In this document: positions 1 to 7,897 of the stretch, piece after piece
Numbering within the stretch: the stretch's first letter is position 1
Layout of the letters: each line of letters begins with the position of its first letter
Made by a program: the position numbers and the translations under genes
Source of the DNA: Brachymonas wangyanguii
Lineage (GTDB): Bacteria; Pseudomonadota; Gammaproteobacteria; Burkholderiales; Burkholderiaceae_C
Direction of reading: 5' to 3'
Assembly (NCBI RefSeq): GCF_045055315.1
Contig: NZ_CP173677.1
Coordinates: 1,116,001 to 1,180,000 of the forward strand
Length of the DNA: 64,000 bases
The notes under the pieces: model-generated
Seen by the model: the letters and a program-made list of their open reading frames with translations, nothing else
Databases searched by the model: none
What the model was told of the DNA's origin: nothing

Positions 1-164
1 CCGATTACGCCCGCGTGCACCAGTGGCTGCGCGCCGAGGCGCCGTTCAGCGCCGCGGCCGGCCTGTTGACCGATAACGGTCGCTTGCGCCGCACGGCCTT
101 GTTGCAGCACTTTGCTCCCTCGCTATCGGCGCTGGATGCCGTTTCTTCCCCCACCCCTGTCTGA
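1..164 (+). CDS. C-terminal end of an AMP-forming acyl-CoA/acyl-ACP ligase (partial)
   Basis: Only the last 53 codons are in the window (reading from base 3, stop TGA at 162-164). The segment APFSAAAGLLTDNGRLRR followed by a hydrophobic/basic tail resembles the extreme C-terminus of long-chain acyl-CoA synthetases and related AMP-binding enzymes, where the pattern is 'PF..ENGLLTPTLKLKR'. The lysine-rich part of that motif is replaced here by arginines. It lies 22 bp upstream of a heme-oxygenase-like gene, so it is probably the first visible gene of that operon and would activate an acyl or carboxylate substrate. The last 17 codons (with the stop) are repeated at 453-504 by the tandem duplication. 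Family call is inferred from a short segment only. Confidence 0.55.
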   Translation, partial: DYARVHQWLRAEAPFSAAAGLLTDNGRLRRTALLQHFAPSLSALDAVSSPTPV

Positions 165-794
165 ATCCTACTTCCGGAGATCTGTCATGACTTTTTTCCA
201 GCAACTGCAGCAAGCCACACAGCAGGAGCGCCAGCAACTGCTGAGCGCGCCCATCATCACGCATGCCGTCCAGCAGGGCATTCCGCTGGCCAGCTACACC
301 GCCTTCCTGGAGCAGGCCTACCACCATGTGAAGCACACCGTGCCGCTGCTGATGGCCTGCGGTGCGCGCCTGCCCGATCGCCTTGGCTGGCTGCGTGAAG
401 CCATTGTCGATTACATCGCCGAGGAGTTCGGCCACGAAGAGTGGGTGCTGAATGCTCCCTCGCTATCGGCGCTGGATGCCGTTTCTTCCCCCACCCCTGT
501 CTGAATCCTACTTCCGGAGATCTGTCATGACTTTTTTCCAGCAACTGCAGCAAGCCACACAGCAGGAGCGCCAGCAACTGCTGAGCGCGCCCATCATCAC
601 GCATGCCGTCCAGCAGGGCATTCCGCTGGCCAGCTACACCGCCTTCCTGGAGCAGGCCTACCACCATGTGAAGCACACCGTGCCGCTGCTGATGGCCTGC
701 GGTGCGCGCCTGCCCGATCGCCTTGGCTGGCTGCGTGAAGCCATTGTCGATTACATCGCCGAGGAGTTCGGCCACGAAGAGTGGGTGCTGAATG
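113..794. repeat. perfect 340-bp tandem duplication
   Basis: Bases 113-454 and 453-794 are identical by eye over 342 bp. The repeat unit is 340 bp with a 2-bp TG overlap at the junction (453-454), i.e. two-base microhomology. The unit contains the last 17 codons of the upstream ligase, the intergenic ribosome-binding site (cttccggaga) and the first 89 codons of the heme-oxygenase-like gene. Because 340 is not a multiple of three, the first gene copy is fused out of frame into the ligase tail and stops at 504. The second copy remains complete. The absence of any mismatch suggests a very recent event, or an assembly or sequencing artefact. Confidence 0.95.
187..504 (+). pseudogene. truncated duplicate of the heme-oxygenase-like oxidase gene
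   Basis: This 105-codon frame starts with the same ATG and ribosome-binding site as the intact gene at 527. It carries its first 89 residues exactly, then runs into the duplicated ligase tail and adds 16 foreign residues (APSLSALDAVSSPTPV) before a stop. It keeps the Glu42 and Glu80-x2-His83 ligand candidates of the fold but lacks Glu137 and the Asp172/His175 helix, so it cannot build the metal site alone. It is still in operon position, 22 bp after the ligase stop and 22 bp before the intact copy, so it may be translated as a dead peptide. Best treated as a by-product of the tandem duplication. Confidence 0.85.
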
Positions 795-1192
795 ACCTGA
801 CTGCCTGCGGTGTCGATGCCGATCGTGTACGCCATGGCCAGCCGGCACTGGCCACCGAGCTGATGGTCAGCTATGTCTATGACCGCATTGCACGCCACAA
901 CCCGGTCAGCTTCTTCGGCATGGTGCTGGTGCTGGAAGGCACCAGCACGCAGGTGGCGACGCAGGCGGCAGATCGCATCCAGCAGCAGCTGCATCTGCCC
1001 AATAGTGCCTTCAGTTATCTGACTTCCCATGGCAGTCTGGACATCTCCCACATGCAGGGCTTCGAGCTGCTGATGAATCAGCTGACCGAACCGGAGGACC
1101 AGCAGGCCGTGCTCCACACGGCGCGTGTGGTGTATCGCCTGTATGGCGACATGTTCCGCAGCCTGCCGCTGCCGCAGGAGGTGGCCGCATGA
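527..1192 (+). CDS. iron-containing redox enzyme (heme-oxygenase-like diiron oxidase fold)
   Basis: A 221-aa all-helical protein that looks like the heme-oxygenase-like / TenA-like oxidase superfamily (UndA, BesC and SznF relatives). Candidate metal ligands appear in the family spacing: Glu42 with His46/47, Glu80-x2-His83 (EEFGHEE), Glu137 (VLEGTS) and Asp172/His175 (DISH). Family members use iron and oxygen to oxidise or cleave acyl or amino-acid substrates; the substrate here is unknown. The ATG at 527 has the sequence cttccggaga upstream. The stop overlaps the start of the next gene (ATGA), so translation is probably coupled. An adjacent acyl ligase and dehydrogenase suggest a short pathway acting on an activated carboxylic acid. 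An exact partial duplicate precedes the gene. Confidence 0.75.
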   Translation: MTFFQQLQQATQQERQQLLSAPIITHAVQQGIPLASYTAFLEQAYHHVKHTVPLLMACGARLPDRLGWLREAIVDYIAEEFGHEEWVLNDLTACGVDADRVRHGQPALATELMVSYVYDRIARHNPVSFFGMVLVLEGTSTQVATQAADRIQQQLHLPNSAFSYLTSHGSLDISHMQGFELLMNQLTEPEDQQAVLHTARVVYRLYGDMFRSLPLPQEVAA

Positions 1193-1989
1193 AGCTGCAG
1201 GATGCACGCGTCGTACTGACCGGTGCCACTGGCGGTATCGGCCAGGAATTGCTGGAGCAACTGCTGGCGGCCGGTGCCCAGGTGCTGATCGTGGGCCGGC
1301 GCCATTCGGCGCTGGATGCACTGGCGGCTGGGCGGCGTGCGCGCGTACGCACGGTCGAGGCCGATCTGGCCACGCGTTCGGGTCGCGATGCGGTCGAAGC
1401 CGCTGTGCGCGACTGGGGTGGTGCCAACGTCCTGCTGCACGCCTCCGGCCTGAACGAGCTGGCCAGCTTTGCCCATCAGGATGAAGAGAGCATCGAGGCC
1501 ATGCTGACCGTGAACGTCACGGCCACCTTGCAGCTCACGCGGCGCTTGTTGCCGATGCTGCAACAGCAGCCGCAGGCCATGGTGCTGCTGATGGGATCGA
1601 CGCTGGGCTCCATTGGTCATCCCGGATATGCCAGTTACTGCGCCAGCAAGTTTGCCCTGCGCGGCTTTGCCGAGGCGTTGCGGCGTGAACTGGCTGATAC
1701 CGGCGTGCAGGTGCTCTACGTGGCACCGCGCGCCACCCGCACCAGCATGAACACGGCTGCGGCCGTGCGCATGAACGAGCAACTGGGCAGCGCCATGGAT
1801 ACGCCGCAGGCCGTTGCACGACAGGTGCTGCTGGCCATGCAGGGCACGCGCCACGAGTGCTATCTGGGCTGGCCGGAAAAGCTGTTCGTGCGCATCAACC
1901 AGATCCTGCCGGGCGTGGTCGATAGTGCCATGCGCAAGAAACTGCCGCAGATCCGGCAAAGCCTGGGCCAGTCACGTGCTGCGCCTTGA
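1189..1989 (+). CDS. short-chain dehydrogenase/reductase (SDR)
   Basis: A classical SDR of 266 aa. It has the Rossmann motif TGATGGIG (residues 11-18), an Asp59 after the third strand (EADL), Asn109 (VNV), Ser137 (LMGS) and the catalytic YxxxK as Tyr150-Lys154 (SYCASK). It should be an NAD(P)-dependent oxidoreductase. Arg37-Arg38 after the second strand (VGRR) suggests NADP preference, which is inference. It overlaps the preceding heme-oxygenase-like gene by 4 bp and is the last gene of the operon. The 60 bp that follow lead into the response regulator. The substrate cannot be told from sequence. Confidence 0.85.
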   Translation: MKLQDARVVLTGATGGIGQELLEQLLAAGAQVLIVGRRHSALDALAAGRRARVRTVEADLATRSGRDAVEAAVRDWGGANVLLHASGLNELASFAHQDEESIEAMLTVNVTATLQLTRRLLPMLQQQPQAMVLLMGSTLGSIGHPGYASYCASKFALRGFAEALRRELADTGVQVLYVAPRATRTSMNTAAAVRMNEQLGSAMDTPQAVARQVLLAMQGTRHECYLGWPEKLFVRINQILPGVVDSAMRKKLPQIRQSLGQSRAAP

Positions 1990-2049
1990 TCGGTACGGCT
2001 GTTGACAGTCCTATACTGGCGGGCAGTTTCCCTTTTGTTGCTGCCCACC

Positions 2050-2712
2050 ATGCGCCTGCTGCTTGTCGAAGATGATCCCGCCCTCGGTGAAGGTATCCGT
2101 GTCGCGCTCAAGCCCGAAGGCTATACCGTGGACTGGCTGCAGGACGGCCGCAGCGCGCTGCATGCACTGACGCACGAGACTTTCGACCTCGCCGTGCTCG
2201 ATCTGGGCCTGCCCGACATGGACGGGCTGGAGGTGCTGCGCCGCCTGCGTGAACGCCAGCAGTCGGTGCCAGTGCTGGTGCTGACCGCGCGTGATGCCAC
2301 CAGCGACCGCATCCAGGGGCTGGATGCCGGCGCCGATGATTACATGGTCAAGCCGTTTGAAGTTGGTGAACTCACCGCACGCCTGCGTGCGCTGCTGCGC
2401 CGCAGCTTTGGCCGGCCGCAGCCGGTGCTGGAGCATGGCGGTGTCCGGCTCGATCCGGTCAGCCAGGAAGTCAGCTGCCGTGGCGAAGTGGTCACGCTGC
2501 AGCGCAAGGAATTCTTGCTGCTGCACCAGCTGATGTCGCAGCCGGGCCGCGTCTTCACGCGTGACCGGCTGGAAGAGGTGCTCTACGGCTGGAGCGAAAC
2601 CGCCGCCGAAAGCAATGCGCTCGAAGTGCATATCCACCACCTGCGCCGCAAGCTCTACCCGGAGCTAATCCGTACCGTGCGCGGCGTCGGCTACCGTATC
2701 GATCCGGCATGA
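2050..2712 (+). CDS. OmpR/PhoB-family response regulator (QseB/PmrA-like)
   Basis: A 220-aa regulator with an N-terminal receiver domain (acidic pair Glu7-Asp8-Asp9, phosphoacceptor Asp51 in AVLDLGLP, conserved Lys in MVKPFE) and a C-terminal winged-helix DNA-binding domain (about 125-220) ending in VRGVGYRID. The start at 2050 was chosen because MRLLLVEDD is the standard family N-terminus; longer in-frame starts add a non-conserved leader. The stop overlaps the start of the histidine kinase (ATGATGA region), so the two are co-translated. A TTGACA-like hexamer lies at about 2002, but I see no properly spaced -10 with it. Targets are not evident, since the flanking genes are of mixed function. 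Confidence 0.9.
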   Translation: MRLLLVEDDPALGEGIRVALKPEGYTVDWLQDGRSALHALTHETFDLAVLDLGLPDMDGLEVLRRLRERQQSVPVLVLTARDATSDRIQGLDAGADDYMVKPFEVGELTARLRALLRRSFGRPQPVLEHGGVRLDPVSQEVSCRGEVVTLQRKEFLLLHQLMSQPGRVFTRDRLEEVLYGWSETAAESNALEVHIHHLRRKLYPELIRTVRGVGYRIDPA

Positions 2713-4205
2713 TGCGTTCGATCCGCAGCCGCGTGCTGGGCGCGCTCCTGATCCTGCTCATGGTTGCGCTCAGCAGCATGAGCTGGCTCAGCTATCGCGA
2801 TGCCCGTGTCGAGATCGAGGAAGTGTTCGATGCCCAACTGACCCAGGTGGCACGCATGCTGGCGGTGCTGGCCGATCCGGCGATGACGCCGCAAGAGGGC
2901 ATGCATCTGCAGCAGGCGCTGCAACAGGCCGCCGCCCTGGGCGAACAGTCGCCCGCCTTCCGCCATTACGTGCACGAATATGAAAGCAAGCTGTCTTTTG
3001 CCGCCTTCCGCGCCGATGGCAGCCTGATCCTGGCATCGCCCACCGCGCCCATGCAGCAGCTGGAGGATTTGTGCCAGTTGCGCGAGAGCGGGGCGCTGCA
3101 CGCCAGTCCTGAAGCTACACCGACCGCGGGCGAACAGGCCTTGCTGCCGGGTCTGGTCCCCGGCTATTACCAGGTGCGCCATGGCGACTGGGATTGGCGC
3201 ATCTATCTGCACCACGATCCGGCCCACGGTAGCTGGGTGCTGGTTGGCGATCGTGCCGATGTGCGCAGCGAACTGGCCACGCGCATCGCCAGCCGCAGCC
3301 TGTGGGTGGAGTTGCTCGGCATGCCCGTGCTGATGCTATTGGTCTGGCTGGTGGTCGGCTGGGGCCTGCGCCCGCTGGAGCAGCTGGCGCATTCGCTGCG
3401 CCAGCGTGATCCGCAGCAGCTGGAGCCGGTGCAGCTGCGTGCCGCGCCCAGCGAGCTGGAATCGGTCTTGCAATCGCTCAACGGACTGCTCGGGCAGGTC
3501 ACGGATGCGCGCGAACGCGAACGCCGCTTCCTCTCCTACGCAGCGCACGAGCTGCGCACGCCGCTGGCGGTGCTGCACGTGCAGGCGCACAACGCCTTGC
3601 ACGCGCCCGATCCGGCCGACCGCGAAGCCGCCATCTGCCAGATCGATCGCAACGTGGTGCGCGCCACCCACTTGTCGGAACAGCTGCTGCTGCTGGCGCG
3701 GCTGGAACCCGGCCTGGTGCGCATGCAGCGGGTGGCGCTGGATCTGGCCGCTTTCCTGCGCCAGGAGCTGGCCGAGCTGATCACGCTCAGCCTGCAGCGC
3801 GACCAGGAACTGACGCTGCAGGTACAACCGGGCGAACGTTTCGTCATCCACGCCGACGAGCAGGGCCTGCACAGCCTGGTCGAGAACCTGGTGGCGAATG
3901 CGATCCGCCATACGCCCGAAGGCGGGCAGATCCAGGTCGTGCTGGAACGGCAGGCCGATGGCATCTGGCTGCGCTTCCAGGACAGCGGCCCCGGCATTGC
4001 GCCGGAGCTGCGTGAGCGCGTGTTCGAGCACTTCTTCCGCCAGGGTGCCGGGCAGGGCGCCGGCCTGGGGCTGGCGATCGTGGCGCGCGTGGCCGAGCTG
4101 CACGGCTGGCAGCTGCAACTCGCCGACAGCCCGCTGGGTGGACTGGAAGTCGGCGTCTGTCTGCCGGAAGGCGAACCGGCTGCCGGCAGCCACGCAGCAC
4201 ATTGA
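2709..4205 (+). CDS. sensor histidine kinase (QseC/TctE-like)
   Basis: A 498-aa inner-membrane sensor. TM1 is at about residues 8-26, a periplasmic sensor of about 170 residues follows, and TM2 is at about 199-218. A HAMP-like linker leads to a dimerisation domain with the phosphorylated His280 (AAHELRTPL). The C-terminal ATPase domain has an N box (VENLVANAIRHTP) and G boxes (DSGPGI and GAGLGLAIV). It partners the response regulator it overlaps. The ligand is unknown. Either of two adjacent ATG codons (2709, 2712) could be the start. Confidence 0.9.
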   Translation: MMRSIRSRVLGALLILLMVALSSMSWLSYRDARVEIEEVFDAQLTQVARMLAVLADPAMTPQEGMHLQQALQQAAALGEQSPAFRHYVHEYESKLSFAAFRADGSLILASPTAPMQQLEDLCQLRESGALHASPEATPTAGEQALLPGLVPGYYQVRHGDWDWRIYLHHDPAHGSWVLVGDRADVRSELATRIASRSLWVELLGMPVLMLLVWLVVGWGLRPLEQLAHSLRQRDPQQLEPVQLRAAPSELESVLQSLNGLLGQVTDARERERRFLSYAAHELRTPLAVLHVQAHNALHAPDPADREAAICQIDRNVVRATHLSEQLLLLARLEPGLVRMQRVALDLAAFLRQELAELITLSLQRDQELTLQVQPGERFVIHADEQGLHSLVENLVANAIRHTPEGGQIQVVLERQADGIWLRFQDSGPGIAPELRERVFEHFFRQGAGQGAGLGLAIVARVAELHGWQLQLADSPLGGLEVGVCLPEGEPAAGSHAAH

Positions 4206-4322
4206 AGTAAAATCTTCTGCTGAGTCTCCGGGCCGGTCTTCTCCTGCCCGTCTTCCCTGCCTGCCGGCGCCGCTGGCGTCGCTGCTTCTGCTGGCATCTG
4301 CCAGCCAACAGGATTCCCTTGC

Positions 4323-6254
4323 ATGTTTGAATTCATTCGCAAGCACACCAAGTGGATGATGGTGCTGCTGTTTGCGCTCATCATTCCCTCGTTCGTGTTT
4401 TTCGGCATCGATAACTACCAGAGCATGAACAGTGCCGCCAACGCCACCGTCGCCGTGGTGGATGGCCAGAAAATCACCCAGGCCGAGTGGGACGAAGCCC
4501 ACCGCCAGGAAGCCGACCGCCTGCGCGCCAGCCAGCCGGGCCTGGACAGCGCGCTGCTGGATTCACCCCAGGCCAAGTACGACACGCTGCAATCGATGGT
4601 GGAAGAACGCATGCTGTTTGCCGCCGCCAACAAGCTCAAGCTGTTCGTCAGCGACCAGCGTCTGGCGCGTGAACTGCTCAACGATCCGACCATTGCCAGC
4701 CTGCGCGGCCCCGATGGCAAGCTGGATGAAGAGCGCTACAAGCAGCTGCTGTCCACGCAGGGCCTGACGCCCGCCAGCTACGAAGCCATGGTGCGCACCC
4801 GCCTGTCGCAGCAGCAGGTGCTGGGCGGTGTCATCGCCGCTGGCGGCTGGATGCCCGAAAACAGCGCCAACCTGGTGCTGAATCCCTTCTTCGAACGCCG
4901 CGAAATCCAGCTGGCCGGTTTTGATCCGGCCAGGTACGCCAGCCAGGTGCCGGTGGACGATGCGGCCGTGCAGGCTTTCTACGATGCACACAAGGACCGC
5001 TTCCGCACCACCGAACAGGCGACCGTCGAATACGTGGTGCTGGACATGCCTGCCGTGGAACGCACCCTGACCGTGTCCGAGCAGGACATGCGCAGCTACT
5101 ATGAGCAGAACCAGGAGCGTTTTGTCGATGCCGGCCAGCGCCGCGCCAGCCACATCCTGATCACGGTAGATGCCGCGGCCGACCAGGCCACGCGTGACGC
5201 CGCACGCAAGCGCGCCGAGGAGCTGCTGGCGCAGGTGCGCCAGGATCCGTCCAGGTTTGCCGAGCTGGCACGCGCCAACTCGCAAGACCCCGGCTCTGCC
5301 GCACAAGGTGGTGATCTGGGTTTCTTTGACCGCAACGCCATGGTCAAGCCCTTTGCCGATGCTGTTTTCGGCATGGAAAAAGGCCAGATCAGCGACATCG
5401 TGCAGACCGATTTTGGTTACCACATCATCCAGCTGACCGATGTGCAGGCTACCGCCCAGCAGGGCTTTGATGCGCACAAGGCGGAGATCGAGGCCGAGCT
5501 GAAGCAGCAACTGGCGCAGCAGAAGTATGGCGAACTGGCCGAGCGTCTCAGCGATGGCGTGTTCCGCAACCCGGCCGAGCTGAAGACGCTGGCGACCGAA
5601 CTGGGCCTGCAGCTGCAGACCGCCAATCACGTGCAGCGTACGCCGGCTCCGGGCACCCAGGGCCCACTGGCCAACCGCAACTTCCTGCAGGCGCTGTTTG
5701 CTGCCGATTCCATCAGCAAGAAGCAGAATACCCAGACCATCGAGATTGGCAGCAACCAGCTGGTGGCCGGCCGACTGGTTGAATACCATGCTGCGGGCCA
5801 GCAGGCGCTGGCCGACATCAAGCCGGCCGTGACGCAGGCCTATGTGCAGGATCGCGCTGTTGCGCTGGCCAAGGCCGATGCCCAGGCCAAGCTGAAGGAA
5901 TGGCAGGCCAATCCGGCTGCTGCCGGTGACATGGGCGAGACCGCTGTCATCTCGCGCGTGCAGCAGACCCTGGTGCCCCCGGTGGTCGATGCTGCCATGC
6001 GCGCCAATACCGGCAAGCTGCCGGCCTTTGAAGGCGTGGATCTGGGCCAGCAGGGCTACGCCATCGTGCGCGTGAACAAGGTGCTGCCGGCCGATCCGGC
6101 AACCGACGAGTTCAAGAAGCAGCAGCTACCGCAACTGTCCCGCGCGCTGAACGAGGCACAACTGATGGCCTACTTCGAGACGCTGAAGAAGCTGCTCAAG
6201 GTGGAGATCAAGGTGCCGAAGCCCGCGGCTGCGGCGGCAGTAGCCACTTCCTGA
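4323..6254 (+). CDS. ppiD: periplasmic chaperone / peptidyl-prolyl isomerase PpiD
   Basis: A 643-aa, SecYEG-associated folding factor anchored by one N-terminal membrane segment (about residues 11-29, WMMVLLFALIIPSFVFFG), with the rest in the periplasm. A SurA-N-like chaperone region covers about 35-265. One parvulin (PPIC) domain at about 270-370 is recognised by ASHILI near its start and GDLGFFDRNAMVKPF in the middle. The helical C-terminal part ends in an alanine-rich tail. Length and layout match PpiD/SurA-N family proteins of proteobacteria. The ATG at 4323 has caggat 9-10 bp upstream. The 117 bp before the gene contain a TAAAAT hexamer at 4208-4213 that could be a -10, without a convincing -35. 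Confidence 0.9.
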   Translation: MFEFIRKHTKWMMVLLFALIIPSFVFFGIDNYQSMNSAANATVAVVDGQKITQAEWDEAHRQEADRLRASQPGLDSALLDSPQAKYDTLQSMVEERMLFAAANKLKLFVSDQRLARELLNDPTIASLRGPDGKLDEERYKQLLSTQGLTPASYEAMVRTRLSQQQVLGGVIAAGGWMPENSANLVLNPFFERREIQLAGFDPARYASQVPVDDAAVQAFYDAHKDRFRTTEQATVEYVVLDMPAVERTLTVSEQDMRSYYEQNQERFVDAGQRRASHILITVDAAADQATRDAARKRAEELLAQVRQDPSRFAELARANSQDPGSAAQGGDLGFFDRNAMVKPFADAVFGMEKGQISDIVQTDFGYHIIQLTDVQATAQQGFDAHKAEIEAELKQQLAQQKYGELAERLSDGVFRNPAELKTLATELGLQLQTANHVQRTPAPGTQGPLANRNFLQALFAADSISKKQNTQTIEIGSNQLVAGRLVEYHAAGQQALADIKPAVTQAYVQDRAVALAKADAQAKLKEWQANPAAAGDMGETAVISRVQQTLVPPVVDAAMRANTGKLPAFEGVDLGQQGYAIVRVNKVLPADPATDEFKKQQLPQLSRALNEAQLMAYFETLKKLLKVEIKVPKPAAAAAVATS

Positions 6255-6262
6255 GGAATACC

Positions 6263-6715
6263 ATGACCGAACGTATCAACCTGGGAAAATCCGCTCCCAA
6301 GCTCTACCAGGCGCTTGCCGAACTGGATCGACAGGCATCGGAGGCCGTTGCACAGGCTGGCATTACCGAAGGCTTTTCGCATCTGCTGCGCTTGCGTGCC
6401 TCGCAAGTCAACCAGTGCGCTTTCTGTATCCGCCTGCACACGCGTGACGCCCTGGGCAGTGGCGAGAGCAGCGACCGTCTGGCCGTACTGCCGGCCTGGC
6501 GCGAGACAGCGTATTTCACCCCGCAGGAGCGTGCTGCGCTGGAATTGGTAGAGGCGATCACCCTGGTGGCCGACGGGCAGGTGCCTGATGCGGTTTACAC
6601 GCAGGCTGCGGCTGTGCTGTCCGACGCAGAAATTTCGGCAGTGGAGTGGCTGGCGATCGTGATCAACGCCTGGAACCGGGTGGCCATTAGCAGCCGCTAT
6701 CCGGTCAAGGCCTGA
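6263..6715 (+). CDS. AhpD-like / carboxymuconolactone decarboxylase-family protein
   Basis: A 150-aa protein of the alkylhydroperoxidase AhpD-like fold. The family redox motif CxxCxxxH is present as CAFCIRLH at about residues 53-60, followed by the helical repeat and an AVEWLAIVIN segment near the end. Such proteins usually act as small thiol peroxidases or in related cytoplasmic redox roles. It starts 8 bp after ppiD with its own ribosome-binding site (gagga), so it is probably co-transcribed, and a terminator follows at 6737. A specific physiological role is not shown by the sequence. Confidence 0.85.
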   Translation: MTERINLGKSAPKLYQALAELDRQASEAVAQAGITEGFSHLLRLRASQVNQCAFCIRLHTRDALGSGESSDRLAVLPAWRETAYFTPQERAALELVEAITLVADGQVPDAVYTQAAAVLSDAEISAVEWLAIVINAWNRVAISSRYPVKA

Positions 6716-6736
6716 GGCAGGCTGTCGCCGAGCAAG

Positions 6737-6762
6737 AAAGCTGGTCCTGGACCAGCTTTTTT
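6737..6762 (+). terminator. rho-independent terminator after the ppiD operon
   Basis: The 8-bp stem AAGCTGGT/ACCAGCTT (6738-6745 with 6751-6758), loop CCTGG, is followed by a run of T. Flanking GCAAGAA/TTCTTGC can extend the stem, so it may also work in the other direction. Confidence 0.85.
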
Positions 6763-6793
6763 CTTGCGCCTTCGCAAGGCATGATGGAAAAAG

Positions 6794-6830
6794 AAAAACC
6801 CTTGCAAGTCGTTGACCTGCAAGGGTTTTT
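6794..6830 (-). terminator. rho-independent terminator of tRNA-His
   Basis: Inverted repeat AAAAACCCTTGCA (6794-6806) / TGCAAGGGTTTTT (6818-6830) sits immediately downstream of the minus-strand tRNA-His gene. On that strand it ends in a run of T. Confidence 0.85.
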
Positions 6831-6834
6831 AATT

Positions 6835-6911
6835 TGGGGTGGCTGATGGGGCTCGAACCCACGACAACAGGAATCACAATCCTGGACTCTACCAACTGAG
6901 CTACAGCCACC
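6835..6911 (-). tRNA. tRNA-His (anticodon GTG)
   Basis: The reverse strand folds as a tRNA. The acceptor stem is GTGGCTG/CAGCCAC and the D arm contains TAGCTCAGTTGGTAGAG. The anticodon loop is ATTGTGATT with GTG, and the T loop is GGTTCGAG. The extra 5' G (position -1, base 6911) that marks tRNA-His is present opposite the discriminator C, and the CCA end is encoded (6835-6837). Confidence 0.97.
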
Positions 6912-6923
6912 AGAGAAAGAGAA

Positions 6924-6952
6924 ATTATAACCCTATTTTCTCGCCCATGCCA
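6924..6952 (-). promoter_or_regulatory. probable promoter of tRNA-His
   Basis: On the minus strand a perfect -10 TATAAT (6924-6929) lies 12 bp before the tRNA 5' end. The -35 at 17-bp spacing is weak (TGGCAT, 6947-6952). The remaining bases up to the nuclease gene at 7116 show no other feature I can support. Confidence 0.6.
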
Positions 6953-7115
6953 GCCTGCTGGGCAAAATACTTGATCGGTTGAAGATCAGCCCATCTTCAA
7001 GGAGCCAGCTGCTTGGAGCAGGAGTGGCTGGGGAGAGCAGCTACACTCAAGGGCTCTCTGGCACACATGGCTTGCGGGATATGGATCCGACAGGCTGTTT
7101 TGACGATATTCTGAT

Positions 7116-7883
7116 GTGCCCAACAGCAGCAACATGACAACAAAGTACCGGTTTTTCCCACACGTCTCATTGGAGCGCAAGCAGCATCGTGGTTGGCAAT
7201 GGCTGCTTGCCTGCATCGGCCTGATCCTGTTCCAGCCCATGACAGCCCACGCCGCCGACATCGCCTGCCGCGTCGTCGGTGTCGCTGACGGTGACACCCT
7301 CAACTGTCTCACCGCCAGCAAGCAGAACCTCCGCGTGCGCCTGCACCAGATTGATGCGCCGGAGCGTGGCCAGCCGTTCAGCAATGCCTCGCGCAAGGCG
7401 CTGGCCGATCTGGTAGCGGGCAAGCAGGTGCTGCTGCAATCAGCCGGTCAGGATCGCTATGGCCGGGTGCTGGCCACGGTGCAGGTGCAGGGCCTGAATG
7501 TCAACCAGCAACTGCTGCGCCAGGGCCATGCCTGGGCCTATCGGCAGTATCTGGTCGATCGTCGTTACCTGCAGCTGGAGGCGCAGGCGCGCAGCGAGAC
7601 GCTGGGTCTGTGGAGCCAGCCCGGTGCGATTTATCCGGCCGATTACCGCAAGGGTATCCGCTCAGCCGCGCAAAACAGCATTGTGCTGGACGCGCCAGCA
7701 CCGCGCACACGGCTGCTGCCGCTCATGGGCGCGGGGCAGGGCAGCCACTGTGGCAGCAAGCGCTTCTGCAACCAGATGAACAGCTGTGCCGAGGCGCGCT
7801 ACTACCTGAACCAGTGCGGCATCACACGTCTGGATCGGGATGGCGACGGTATTCCCTGCGAAAACCTGTGTACCTCGCGCTGA
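7116..7883 (+). CDS. secreted thermonuclease-family nuclease with excalibur domain
   Basis: A 255-aa protein with a cleavable signal peptide (basic start, hydrophobic WLLACIGLILF, cleavage around AHA-A at residue 46). A staphylococcal-nuclease-like domain follows (about 50-175; VGVADGDTL, the Arg of VRLHQIDAPE, and DRYGRVLATV). The C-terminal excalibur calcium-binding motif has four Cys and DRDGDGIPCE. It would be a periplasmic or extracellular Ca-dependent nuclease. The start is uncertain: GTG at 7116 or ATG at 7134. Neither has a clear ribosome-binding site, and the ATG start gives a more usual signal peptide. It converges on the P1 peptidase gene with only 14 bp between stops. Confidence 0.85.
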   Translation: MPNSSNMTTKYRFFPHVSLERKQHRGWQWLLACIGLILFQPMTAHAADIACRVVGVADGDTLNCLTASKQNLRVRLHQIDAPERGQPFSNASRKALADLVAGKQVLLQSAGQDRYGRVLATVQVQGLNVNQQLLRQGHAWAYRQYLVDRRYLQLEAQARSETLGLWSQPGAIYPADYRKGIRSAAQNSIVLDAPAPRTRLLPLMGAGQGSHCGSKRFCNQMNSCAEARYYLNQCGITRLDRDGDGIPCENLCTSR

Positions 7884-7897
7884 GCGCGGCACCACCG

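Noticed and set aside
257..1321. Long minus-strand open frame across the duplicated region
   Set aside because: Its amino-acid composition (Arg/His/Gln-rich, no motifs) is that of an antisense shadow of the oxidase and SDR genes, which have family motifs on the plus strand.
2003..2022. TTGACA followed by TATACT before the response-regulator gene as a promoter
   Set aside because: The hexamers are only 4 bp apart, far from the 16-18 bp needed.
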